Shown piece after piece: positions 26,524 through 34,206 of a stretch of 64,000 bases of DNA. Location: contig NZ_CP114287.1 in the NCBI RefSeq assembly GCF_027111295.1, forward strand, positions 3,596,001-3,660,000, read 5' to 3'. Positions within the stretch are counted from its first letter, which is position 1, and every line of letters begins with the position of its first letter. Position numbers and translations under genes: made by a program. A model generated the notes under the pieces. The model ran no database searches, was not told the origin of the DNA, and saw only the letters and a program-made list of their open reading frames with translations. Source of the stretch: Flavobacterium gelatinilyticum (GTDB lineage Bacteria; Bacteroidota; Bacteroidia; Flavobacteriales; Flavobacteriaceae).

Positions 26524-26560
26524 AAACCTAACAGGTTTTTAAAACCTGTTAGGTTTCTTT
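26524..26560 (+). terminator. Hairpin terminator after the aldo/keto reductase
   Basis: AAACCTAACAGGTTTT pairs with AAAACCTGTTAGGTTT, making a long perfect stem. Confidence 0.8.
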
Positions 26561-26582
26561 CACGTCAAACACTTCAAAAAAC

Positions 26583-26621
26583 AAATCCCGATAGCTTTAA
26601 AACTATCGGGATTTGTTTTTT
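26583..26621. terminator. Hairpin terminator downstream of the DUF4139 gene
   Basis: AAATCCCGATAG and CTATCGGGATTT form a perfect stem with flanking A/T. It serves the minus-strand gene ending at 26630. Confidence 0.8.
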
Positions 26622-26629
26622 GAAAGACT

Positions 26630-28258
26630 TTATAAATTCAAAACCTGATCTTTAGGATATTTTACTCGGTAACTTATTCTGATTTTCTTGGTTTCATTTG
26701 GCTTTAGTTTTAACTGCCAGGTCAAAATTCCTGTTTCTGAATTTACTTTTGCGCTGTCACTTTGCAGTAATTCAACCTCAATATCTTTATTGGTTGTCAA
26801 CGGATATTGATCTTTCAGCAAAAGTTCGACCAATTCTTTTTTGTTATTTCGAACGGTAATGTCGTACGTAAAAGTCTGTTCTTTTTTAGAAGATAAAAAC
26901 TTAGTTCCGGATTTATCTGCTGCTTTTTCGCGTTTGATAGAAACCTTTTTATCGCGTCCCATACTTAAGTTCAAAGTATCGCTGGTTTGATTTGGTTCAA
27001 TAAATGTTTTCCCTACATACATACCTTCAAAAATAATATTTGCTTCGCCTTGTAATAAATTGAATTTGCTGTAATCGGCAATTTCGGCAAGAAGGAAAGC
27101 ATCACTTTCTACCTTTGGAACGGCATAATATTTATACGTTGCCGGAAGTTTAATTTCCTTTAATGAAACACTGTGTATTTTTCCATTAGAAAGAATATCA
27201 TACGGGATATCAATGTCAAAAGCAATATTAAGCTGGTTTTCTGCAACAGTTGTAAAATCAGAAATTGTAGATTCGGCCATAACTGGCGCCGCAACTTCCA
27301 TCTCGTTACTACTTTTCTTGCTCTTCATGGTTCCATAAGCACTTTGTAACTGGTTCATTGCGGCTCTTTGGTTATAGCCATAATTAGCATTGTTTCTCAA
27401 AAACCAAGAACTTAATATCGGTGCCTGATTGTTTTGGTTTGGATAACCGCTGGACAAAGTCAGTTTTACTTTTTTCCAATCAACTCCCGTGTTTTGAATG
27501 ACCTGCGCTTTGTATACCATATTGATTGGTTCATTTACGCTTTCGGTCCTTAAATCGTAAAAAGGCGTCCATGATGCACTTTGTGTTAAATACGAAACCT
27601 CTAAAGGAACCAAACCTGCGGCACTATTCATAACCTGAACAATTAATTTTCCGGATGAAGTTCGTTCTTCTTTATTTGTATCAACTTCAAGTTTATTATT
27701 TAATTTCTGGAGTGTTTCGTTTAGTTTTTTCTGTTTATCGGTTAATGCATTGATATTATTGGCAATTTCGATTTGTTTGCTCTTGTAATAATCCACCATT
27801 TTTATCAATTCGGCTACATTCAATCCTGAATTTGCTCCGGAAATCTGCTGATTTTTATCGAGCAATTGCATGGTTTTGTTTTCAGAATTAATGGTATTGG
27901 TTACTTTTTGGATTTCTTTCTGTACCAAAACAATACTATCATTCACTCTTTTGATTAAAGGCGATTTTGAATCTGTTTCGTATTCAGAAATATAATTATT
28001 CGTAAACTGAACCGAAAGAACCGTCACATTTGCCGGCGCGCCAATCTGAACTGAGCTTTCATTTAAATTAGACGCCACATTTTTTATCACAATTTCGCTT
28101 GTACCTGCCGGCATGGTTATACTGGCTGTCTGGGAAATTTCTGCAGCGTTAAAATATACGGTTGCGGCTTTTACTTTTGCAGTTGTAAATATTGGTTTTT
28201 GTGCATTTGCAAAAGCGCAGATAAAAAATACGATGAATAGAATTGCTTTTTTATTCAT
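26630..28258 (-). CDS. Mucoidy-inhibitor-like (MuiA) DUF4139 protein
   Basis: The 542-residue exported protein has a Sec signal peptide (FIVFFICAFANAQK). A DUF4140 domain follows (residues 25-100, KAATVYFNAAEISQTASI), then a coiled coil (about 105-210) and the DUF4139 beta-rich domain (about 215-542, SYLTQSASWTPFYDLRTES through VELLLKDQYPLTTNKDIEV). The family is named after a regulator of mucoidy but its biochemical role is unknown. It is last in a minus-strand series with the L,D-transpeptidase (59 nt gap) and VWA genes, suggesting envelope-related work in the same transcript. Confidence 0.85.
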   Translation of the reverse strand: MNKKAILFIVFFICAFANAQKPIFTTAKVKAATVYFNAAEISQTASITMPAGTSEIVIKNVASNLNESSVQIGAPANVTVLSVQFTNNYISEYETDSKSPLIKRVNDSIVLVQKEIQKVTNTINSENKTMQLLDKNQQISGANSGLNVAELIKMVDYYKSKQIEIANNINALTDKQKKLNETLQKLNNKLEVDTNKEERTSSGKLIVQVMNSAAGLVPLEVSYLTQSASWTPFYDLRTESVNEPINMVYKAQVIQNTGVDWKKVKLTLSSGYPNQNNQAPILSSWFLRNNANYGYNQRAAMNQLQSAYGTMKSKKSSNEMEVAAPVMAESTISDFTTVAENQLNIAFDIDIPYDILSNGKIHSVSLKEIKLPATYKYYAVPKVESDAFLLAEIADYSKFNLLQGEANIIFEGMYVGKTFIEPNQTSDTLNLSMGRDKKVSIKREKAADKSGTKFLSSKKEQTFTYDITVRNNKKELVELLLKDQYPLTTNKDIEVELLQSDSAKVNSETGILTWQLKLKPNETKKIRISYRVKYPKDQVLNL

Positions 28259-28317
28259 GAGATTGAATTTAAATTATTGGGAAAGATACCGATTATTACT
28301 GTTAAAAAAAGAGCGAA

Positions 28318-28941
28318 TCAATAATACATAACCAAAATGATTTTCTTTTTAGATTTATCGATTAGTTTTTCAAGTACACCAAAAAATTTGTCGTTTACCA
28401 TAGGGCATCCAAGACTGTTGCAGATTGGATAAGGCTGTTCGTCAAACGGAACTTCGGAGTATTTATGAAGGACTATATTTCGGTCAAAAGCATTACTGTT
28501 TGTTTTGTCCAGTCCGTATAATTTGTAAGCTTTTCCAAATGTTCCAAAATAAGAACCTCCAACAGCATATCTGCCCAACGAACTGCAATTTGAATTTTTG
28601 ACATTGCTAAATTTCAGTTTTCCCTGAATTCCTGTTTCGGATCCAGAACCATGCCCGACTAAGCCTTTGTTTAAAAGCTTATTATGTTTTAAATCATAAA
28701 CAAAAAACCGATTTTTTCCAGAATCCATTTTCATATCTAAAAATAACGCAACATCTGAATTGTATTTTGGAGATTTCCCCAAGAATCTCCTGATTTCAGT
28801 GATTTCGCTTTTTAGTTTCTCTTCATAGGAATAAATCGGTTTTGAGGTTTTAGTTTTTATCGTTTTCTCTTTTTTATTTTCGCAGCTTAAGCAGATAAGC
28901 GGAATCGCAGTAAACAGCAGAAAGAAGATTTTCTTTTTCAT
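28318..28941 (-). CDS. L,D-transpeptidase-like lipoprotein
   Basis: The 207-residue protein has a lipoprotein signal peptide (FTAIPLICLSCENKK). Its C-terminal half matches the murein L,D-transpeptidase catalytic family: RNIVLHKYS (His159) and SLGCPMV (Cys179) supply the catalytic dyad, and GRYAVGGSYFGTFGKAYKL precedes them. It would form or edit peptidoglycan or lipoprotein cross-links in the periplasm. It starts 8 nt after the VWA gene and is surely co-transcribed with it. Confidence 0.85.
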   Translation of the reverse strand: MKKKIFFLLFTAIPLICLSCENKKEKTIKTKTSKPIYSYEEKLKSEITEIRRFLGKSPKYNSDVALFLDMKMDSGKNRFFVYDLKHNKLLNKGLVGHGSGSETGIQGKLKFSNVKNSNCSSLGRYAVGGSYFGTFGKAYKLYGLDKTNSNAFDRNIVLHKYSEVPFDEQPYPICNSLGCPMVNDKFFGVLEKLIDKSKKKIILVMYY

Positions 28942-28949
28942 TTAGATTC

Positions 28950-30110
28950 TTATTTTTCAACAGTATAACCTTTCACTTTTGCAAAAGCCATAATCGAAGA
29001 ATTGATCGTGTTTCCTAAATCGTCCTGAGTTTTGGTTTTTTTAGCTTCGGTATCAATATATTGCTGACGTTTTTTTGCCAAAACGCTGATTTCTTTCTGA
29101 ATCGTTTCTCTTTCTTTTTTCTTTTCAGTTACAATTGCCTGAATTTCGGCTGTAGATTTATCTTTAAGTTCTGCAGGTAATTCTTCTTTTTGAATTTTTG
29201 CAATTGCATTGGCATCATTTTTTACTTTATCGACCAAGTCCCAGCTTTCGTTTTTGTAAACAGCTTTCGATTTACTCACGGCGCGATCTGTATAATTAGA
29301 AGCCGAAACTCTTTTGGCATTTTGATCCTGTACAGCCTGATTTCTTTTCTTTTCCAAACCTTTTGAGCCGTAATTTATGTACGTTTTGTTTATTTTTTCA
29401 TCGCATTTAGCGATTTCATCGTCATATGGCGTTGCGATATATTGGACAGCTCGGTCAGAATCAATATTGAAATATTTACCTTTTCCACGATCAGCGCCAT
29501 CTTTCCAGAAAATATTAATTCCTTCAGTTTTGTTGCCGCAGAAAATAGTATTGACATAAATATCATTTTTAAGGGCATCGCTGATGGCTTCTTTGTAATT
29601 AATTTTTCCCTGATTGAATCCTTCATTTTCGGCAATGTAAATCAGTTTCATACTATTGTTTTCTGATGACCATTTTAATTCTTTGGTCGCATCCTGAATT
29701 ACAGCGCCGCAATATTCGCTTCCGCCGTTGGTTCTAAGGGCAAATAATTTCTCTGATATCAAATCGAGATCTTGCGATAATGCCGTTACCTGTCTGATGT
29801 AATTGGATTTTTCAGATAAACCGTCATTTCCGTATTCGTACAAAGAAATTTCGATGTCCGGCGTTTTTCCATCGTATTTTAAAGTAGTCAAAGTATTGAC
29901 AATATTCCACAATCTCGATTTTGCCTGATCGATTAATCCGTCCATACTATTGGAAGTATCCAGCAAAAGTGCCACCTGAATTTTGGTTGTGGCAGCAGAA
30001 TCTGGTTTTTCGGTCTCCACTTTTTTTTGAGGTTTTGCATTCGATGAATTACAACTTGCCAATGATATTGTAAGGGCAAAAAGTGCTGAGATAAAAAGAT
30101 TTGATTTCAT
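28950..30110 (-). CDS. VWA-domain lipoprotein
   Basis: The 386-residue protein has a lipoprotein signal peptide (ALTISLASCNSSN). A von Willebrand factor A domain follows (about residues 45-240) with the MIDAS motif DTSNSMDGL and a later TNGGSEYCGAV, then a Lys/Glu-rich coiled coil to the C-terminus (KKKERETIQKEISVLAKKRQ). It probably mediates metal-dependent protein contacts in the periplasm. The ATG at 30110 gives a proper signal peptide; an upstream ATG at 30143 would overlap the promoter. It carries a -7 element at 30141-30148 and a candidate LytTR operator at 30180-30210. Confidence 0.82.
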   Translation of the reverse strand: MKSNLFISALFALTISLASCNSSNAKPQKKVETEKPDSAATTKIQVALLLDTSNSMDGLIDQAKSRLWNIVNTLTTLKYDGKTPDIEISLYEYGNDGLSEKSNYIRQVTALSQDLDLISEKLFALRTNGGSEYCGAVIQDATKELKWSSENNSMKLIYIAENEGFNQGKINYKEAISDALKNDIYVNTIFCGNKTEGINIFWKDGADRGKGKYFNIDSDRAVQYIATPYDDEIAKCDEKINKTYINYGSKGLEKKRNQAVQDQNAKRVSASNYTDRAVSKSKAVYKNESWDLVDKVKNDANAIAKIQKEELPAELKDKSTAEIQAIVTEKKKERETIQKEISVLAKKRQQYIDTEAKKTKTQDDLGNTINSSIMAFAKVKGYTVEK

Positions 30111-30140
30111 AATTCTAGTTTTTAATTGGTGATTACAGAT

Positions 30141-30148
30141 CAAACTTA
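30141..30148 (-). promoter_or_regulatory. TAnnTTTG -7 element for the VWA operon
   Basis: The minus strand reads TAAGTTTG, 31 nt before the VWA ATG. No clear -33 TTTG at normal spacing is seen, as expected of an activator-dependent promoter. Confidence 0.65.
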
Positions 30149-30179
30149 AAAACTAAAAAAGCTCGTTTTTTGGACAAAT

Positions 30180-30210
30180 GGTGAAACGGTCTTTTGACTT
30201 GGTGAAACAG
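30180..30210 (-). promoter_or_regulatory. Candidate LytTR-family operator, site 1
   Basis: GGTGAAACGG at 30180-30189 and GGTGAAACAG at 30201-30210 form a direct repeat with 21-bp start-to-start spacing, two helical turns, as in known LytTR-regulator sites. It aligns at 23 of 31 positions with the site at 31436-31466 and shares the 15-mer TTTGACTTGGTGAAA. Its near edge is 32 bp from the -7 element, identical to the other site. The likely binder is the LytTR regulator encoded at 33337-34086. Confidence 0.7.
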
Positions 30211-30287
30211 TTCCCGGATTAACTAGTTGGGCTTGTTATTTGTAAAAATCTATAGAACATTGATGAAACGGATTTACTATCGCAAAA

Positions 30288-30361
30288 ACGCAGATAAAAA
30301 CTGATTTAAAGAATCTGTATAAATCCGCGTCTTCGTGATAACGAATCTGATTTATCTGCGT
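30288..30361. repeat. Palindromic intergenic element downstream of the SIMPL gene
   Basis: ACGCAGATAAA at 30288-30298 is the exact reverse complement of 30351-30361. The interior holds further CGCAAAA / TCCGCGTCTTCG words of the intergenic repeat family. It is just after the SIMPL gene on the minus strand and may end its transcript. Confidence 0.55.
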
Positions 30362-30399
30362 CAAAATATTGTGTTTTTAATCATGCCCAAGAGATAAGA

Positions 30400-31371
30400 T
30401 TAATAGGTTGGCTTTGGTGAGTTGATATTTAACGGTTTCAGATCACCATTTGGCGTTATCAAAATATACTCTCTATCAGTTTTTGCACCTTGTTTCTTTT
30501 CTTTTTGTCTGTTAATGAAAATCTTAACTTCATACTGCACCTGAATAACGGGCTCTAAAACAGCGGGATTAATAATAAAATCAAATTCTTTGTTGAATAT
30601 TGGCTGGTAATAAAGCGTAGTCGATTTGCTGACCTGATTAACATTAGCTGATTTTTTTAAGTTTAAAGAAGAGCTGTTGTAAGCTTCATACGATTTGTAC
30701 ATCTCTACAGGAAGGTTTACAATGTAATCGTCGGCAATTCTTTTTTCGGCGTTTGTAAATGTTTCGCCCAAAAGAACTTCATAATTTTTAATTTTTTCCT
30801 GAATGAGCAGTCTGGCTTTGTTCATCATTTCTTTTTTGATGGTTTCCAGTGCATTAGAGAAATAATCAACACGAACTAAATCGTAAATTTCATTGTTGCT
30901 TAAAATCGAAATAAAGTCATTCAGCTGGTTAGGATCAGTGAATTTTATATGAATGTTTTTCTTTAGTTCAAATCCTGCGGGAACTTCATTATAGGTTTTT
31001 CGGCTGAAAACTTTTTTCTCAGCTTCATATTCATAAACCGGAACAAACGAAATCATATCGACAAAAGTTTCAACGCCTTTTTTAAGTTTAATTTCACTAA
31101 GAACTTTATCTATCCTCTGATCTAGTAATTCATTAACTTCTTTGGTTGTTTTACCGGTTTGTGTTGTACTGAAAATGGCGGTATAGGTATCTGCTTTTAC
31201 ATTGGCAAGTCCTTTCACACTTGCTAGAATACCTTCTTCAGACGGAAAATTGACGTTGATTGTGTTTTTGGCATAATACGGCTGATTCTGATAATTGACA
31301 TTTCCCGAAGCTTGTGCCATTATAAATTGAGAAAACATCAGGATTAAAAATGAGAAGGATAATTTTTTCAT
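30400..31371 (-). CDS. SIMPL-domain (DUF541-like) exported protein
   Basis: The 323-residue protein has a Sec signal peptide (SFLILMFSQFIMAQAS). The mature part contains ANVKADTYTAIFSTTQTGKT, EVNELLDQRIDKVLSEIKL and FTDPNQLNDFISIL, matching the SIMPL/DUF541 pattern of an N-terminal beta strand then paired alpha/beta units. SIMPL proteins are periplasmic, form multimers and have no settled function. It has its own promoter (-7 at 31397-31404) and a candidate LytTR operator at 31436-31466, and is divergent from the histidine kinase gene. Confidence 0.65.
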   Translation of the reverse strand: MKKLSFSFLILMFSQFIMAQASGNVNYQNQPYYAKNTINVNFPSEEGILASVKGLANVKADTYTAIFSTTQTGKTTKEVNELLDQRIDKVLSEIKLKKGVETFVDMISFVPVYEYEAEKKVFSRKTYNEVPAGFELKKNIHIKFTDPNQLNDFISILSNNEIYDLVRVDYFSNALETIKKEMMNKARLLIQEKIKNYEVLLGETFTNAEKRIADDYIVNLPVEMYKSYEAYNSSSLNLKKSANVNQVSKSTTLYYQPIFNKEFDFIINPAVLEPVIQVQYEVKIFINRQKEKKQGAKTDREYILITPNGDLKPLNINSPKPTY

Positions 31372-31396
31372 GATTTTGGTTTTTAAGATTATGAGG

Positions 31397-31404
31397 CAAA
31401 TGTA
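31397..31404 (-). promoter_or_regulatory. TAnnTTTG -7 element for the SIMPL gene
   Basis: The minus strand reads TACATTTG, 26 nt before the ATG, without a clear -33 box. It is exactly 32 bp from the candidate operator, as at the VWA promoter. Confidence 0.65.
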
Positions 31405-31435
31405 TCGATCGAAAAAACGTATTTTTGAGAGAATG

Positions 31436-31466
31436 GGTCAACGGGCTGTTTGACTTGGTGAAAGAT
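31436..31466 (-). promoter_or_regulatory. Candidate LytTR-family operator, site 2
   Basis: GGTCAACGGG at 31436-31445 and GGTGAAAGAT at 31457-31466 repeat with 21-bp spacing. The core TTTGACTTGGTGAAA is identical to site 1. It lies in the gap between the divergent SIMPL and kinase genes, so it could also autoregulate the kinase-regulator operon, whose GTG start is 54 nt away. Confidence 0.7.
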
Positions 31467-31519
31467 ATAGGATAGGAATCTGAAATTAAGTTACTTTACA
31501 CTTTCTAAATAACAGAGTT

Positions 31520-33340
31520 GTGAAACATTATTTATCAATTATTTTCGGTTTGGTTTTTTTAGCGTTTTTGTCTCCGCAGAGAATAACTGCGCAGGCATTG
31601 CCGGAAAAAAGCGAAAAAAAGAGTAACGCCAAAATCAGTAAAGCGGCTGATGAATTGTCGAAATCATTAAATGAAAATGATGAAAGCCAAATTGCACGAA
31701 ACTATGAAAAGCTGGCAAATGAATTTTTGAATAAAGGAGAGAATGCAAAAGCCGAAGAATATTATAAAAGGGCTTTAAATAGTTACACCAAATTAAAACT
31801 AACCGAAGATAAAACCCGTGTAACGCGAAGTTTGGCGCAAGCGCAGGAAAATCAGAAAAAGTTTGACTCGGCGATTTCTAATTATGAAACGGCGGGTTCA
31901 TTGACAAAAGATGCTGTTGAAGAAAAAATAAATCTGAACGACGCAAACCGACTTAAGAATCAAGCCAATCCGGCGAGTCAGACCAATTATGTCGATTCGA
32001 ATATTGAATTACTCAAAAAAGAAAAGAAATCCGAAGAAATAAGCAAAGCATATGTACAAAAAGCACAAAATTCTTTGGACTTAAAAGACAAAGAAGTCGC
32101 GATAGAAAGCTATAAAAAAGCGCTAAAATATTCGAAAGACAAACCGGAAGAAGTCATAAAAATCAAAAATGAAATCGCAAAAGTTTACGTTGAAGACAAT
32201 CAGTTTGATAAAGCACTTGCGATTAACGAAAAACTACTTGCCGAAGCGAAAACAAATAATGATTATACAACCGAAATAAAACAGCTTCAGTCTTTGGCTT
32301 CGCTTTATTTTGAAAAAAAAGAAGCCGAAAAAGCCATTTCATCTCTAAAAGAAGCGTACGATTTATCATTTCAAAAAGGAAATTCGGCAGAAGCCAAAAA
32401 GAGTTTGTCTTCCTTGATTAAATATTATAAAACTAAAGGCGAAGACAAAGAAAGCATGGCTTTGTACGAACAGTTTTTTGATAATTTTGAAAAGTTAATC
32501 AAATCTGACACGACTTTGATTGATGCCAAAACGTTCCAAATTACCGAAGATAAAATTCGTCAGCTTGAAAAAGAAAAAGATCTGAAAGACGAATTGATCT
32601 CAAAGAAAAACTCATTTAATTATTTTCTTTTAGGATCAATTGGTTTGTTGCTGCTTTTGTTTTTCTTTATTGTGAAGGCGTTGTATTCTATCAGAATCAA
32701 AAACAAAGAAATCGCTTTGCAGTCTTTGCGTCGTGAAATGAATCCGCATTTTATTTTTAATAGTTTAAACAGCGTCAATCAGTTTATTGCAGAAAATAAA
32801 GAACTCGAAGCCAATAAATATCTGACTTCATATTCGAATTTGATGCGAAATATGATGGAAAACTCCAATAAAGATTTTATTTCGCTCGATAAAGAAGTAG
32901 AACAATTAAAAAAATATCTTGATTTGGAACATCTTCGCTTTCAGGATAAATTCGACTTTGAAATTGTCGTCGATGAGGTTCTTGATACTGAAAGAGTTTT
33001 TGTTCCGAATATGATTATGCAGCCGCACTTGGAAAACTCAATTTGGCACGGACTGCGTTATCTGGACAAAAAAGGATTTTTATCTTTAAGATTCGAATAC
33101 AAAAACGGAAAAATAAACGTCGTTATCGAAGACAACGGAATTGGTTTGACCAAAAGCCGTGAGCTTAAAACCGCAAATCAAAAAATCTACGAATCACGCG
33201 GTTTGAACAATACAAAAGAACGAATTGATCTTTTGAACGAATTGTATAAAAAAGAAATCTCATTTACAATTTCAGAAAAAGAAGTACCGGAATCCGGTAC
33301 AATTGTTCAAATTGTTTTTCCATTAATTGATACAATATGA
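31520..33340 (+). CDS. TPR-sensor histidine kinase (LytS/YehU-type His_kinase)
   Basis: The 606-residue protein has a cleavable-type signal peptide (LVFLAFLSPQRITAQA), a sensor region made of TPR-like helix pairs (about residues 40-330), a coiled coil, one transmembrane helix (about 367-392, LLGSIGLLLLLFFFIVKAL) and a cytoplasmic kinase. The phospho-acceptor His410 is in REMNPHFIFNSLNSVNQF and the ATP lid is VVIEDNGIGL. The sensor should be periplasmic. The GTG at 31520 is the start: no ATG gives the signal peptide. Its stop overlaps the LytTR gene start by 4 nt (ATGA), so the pair is translationally coupled. Confidence 0.88.
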   Translation: MKHYLSIIFGLVFLAFLSPQRITAQALPEKSEKKSNAKISKAADELSKSLNENDESQIARNYEKLANEFLNKGENAKAEEYYKRALNSYTKLKLTEDKTRVTRSLAQAQENQKKFDSAISNYETAGSLTKDAVEEKINLNDANRLKNQANPASQTNYVDSNIELLKKEKKSEEISKAYVQKAQNSLDLKDKEVAIESYKKALKYSKDKPEEVIKIKNEIAKVYVEDNQFDKALAINEKLLAEAKTNNDYTTEIKQLQSLASLYFEKKEAEKAISSLKEAYDLSFQKGNSAEAKKSLSSLIKYYKTKGEDKESMALYEQFFDNFEKLIKSDTTLIDAKTFQITEDKIRQLEKEKDLKDELISKKNSFNYFLLGSIGLLLLLFFFIVKALYSIRIKNKEIALQSLRREMNPHFIFNSLNSVNQFIAENKELEANKYLTSYSNLMRNMMENSNKDFISLDKEVEQLKKYLDLEHLRFQDKFDFEIVVDEVLDTERVFVPNMIMQPHLENSIWHGLRYLDKKGFLSLRFEYKNGKINVVIEDNGIGLTKSRELKTANQKIYESRGLNNTKERIDLLNELYKKEISFTISEKEVPESGTIVQIVFPLIDTI

Positions 33341-34086
33341 TGACTTTACAGAAAATAAAAAGCGTAATTGTCGAAGACGAATTGGCCGCGCGCGAAGTGC
33401 TTAAAAATTATTTGAGCAAATATTGTCCGCAGGTTGAGGTTGTGGGCGAGGCGCAAAACATTAAAGAAGCCGTTCCGTTGTTGCACGAAATTAAACCGCA
33501 ATTGGTTTTTCTGGATGTCGAAATGCCTTTTGGGAATGCTTTTGATGTTCTCGAAGCTTGCAAAGATTTGCAATTTGAAACCATTTTTGTAACCGCTTTT
33601 TCTGAATATTCGCTTCGGGCTTTAAACCAGAGTGCGGCGTATTATCTTTTAAAACCAATAAGTATAGAAGAATTGATTATTGCGGTAAATAAGGTGCAGC
33701 ACCAGATTATGAATCATGAAATCTTTAACCGAAATAAAATCATCGTCGAAAATTTTCATGAACAAAAACCAGAAAAACAAAAGGTGATTCTGCCCACTTT
33801 GGAAGGTTTTGAAGTTGTAAAAATGGAAGATATTGTACGCTTGCGCGGAAACGGGAATTTTACTGATTTATATCTGAATAATGGAAACAAAAAAATGGTC
33901 TGTCGATTTTTAAAACACTTTTCAGAAATTCTGCCATTGCCTTTTATTCGGGTTCATAAATCGCATATCATTAATTTGAATTGCGTAAAAGCGTATAACA
34001 AAGGCGGCATCGTTACACTAAATGACGGAATTGAAATTGAAGTCTCTCCAACTTATAAAGAAGAGTTTTTGAAGAATTTTAAATAA
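33337..34086 (+). CDS. LytTR-family response regulator
   Basis: The 249-residue protein has a receiver domain (residues 8-125; VEDE acidic pair, phospho-acceptor Asp60 in VFLDVEMPFG, Lys in YYLLKPISI) and a C-terminal LytTR DNA-binding domain (about 145-249, with VRLRGNGNFTDLYL and FIRVHKSHIINLN). LytTR proteins bind imperfect direct repeats about two helical turns apart. Its cognate kinase is the overlapping upstream gene. The nearest matching DNA sites are those at 30180-30210 and 31436-31466. Confidence 0.93.
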   Translation: MMTLQKIKSVIVEDELAAREVLKNYLSKYCPQVEVVGEAQNIKEAVPLLHEIKPQLVFLDVEMPFGNAFDVLEACKDLQFETIFVTAFSEYSLRALNQSAAYYLLKPISIEELIIAVNKVQHQIMNHEIFNRNKIIVENFHEQKPEKQKVILPTLEGFEVVKMEDIVRLRGNGNFTDLYLNNGNKKMVCRFLKHFSEILPLPFIRVHKSHIINLNCVKAYNKGGIVTLNDGIEIEVSPTYKEEFLKNFK

Positions 34087-34092
34087 TGTTTT

Positions 34093-34196
34093 TTAACCGC
34101 AAAGGACGCAAGGTTTTACGCAAGGCACGCTAAAGATTTTTCTCAAATAAAAAACTTTGCGCCCTTTGCGTAAAACCTTGCGTCCTTTGCGGTTAA
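34093..34196. repeat. Palindromic intergenic element with perfect 31-bp arms
   Basis: Positions 34093-34123 are the exact reverse complement of 34166-34196; the arms contain CGCAAAGGACGCAAGG. The inner part continues the pairing imperfectly. It lies between two convergent genes and may act as a terminator. It is the strongest member of the CGCAAAG repeat family in this window. Confidence 0.9.
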
Positions 34197-34206
34197 GCGT
34201 AATTAT

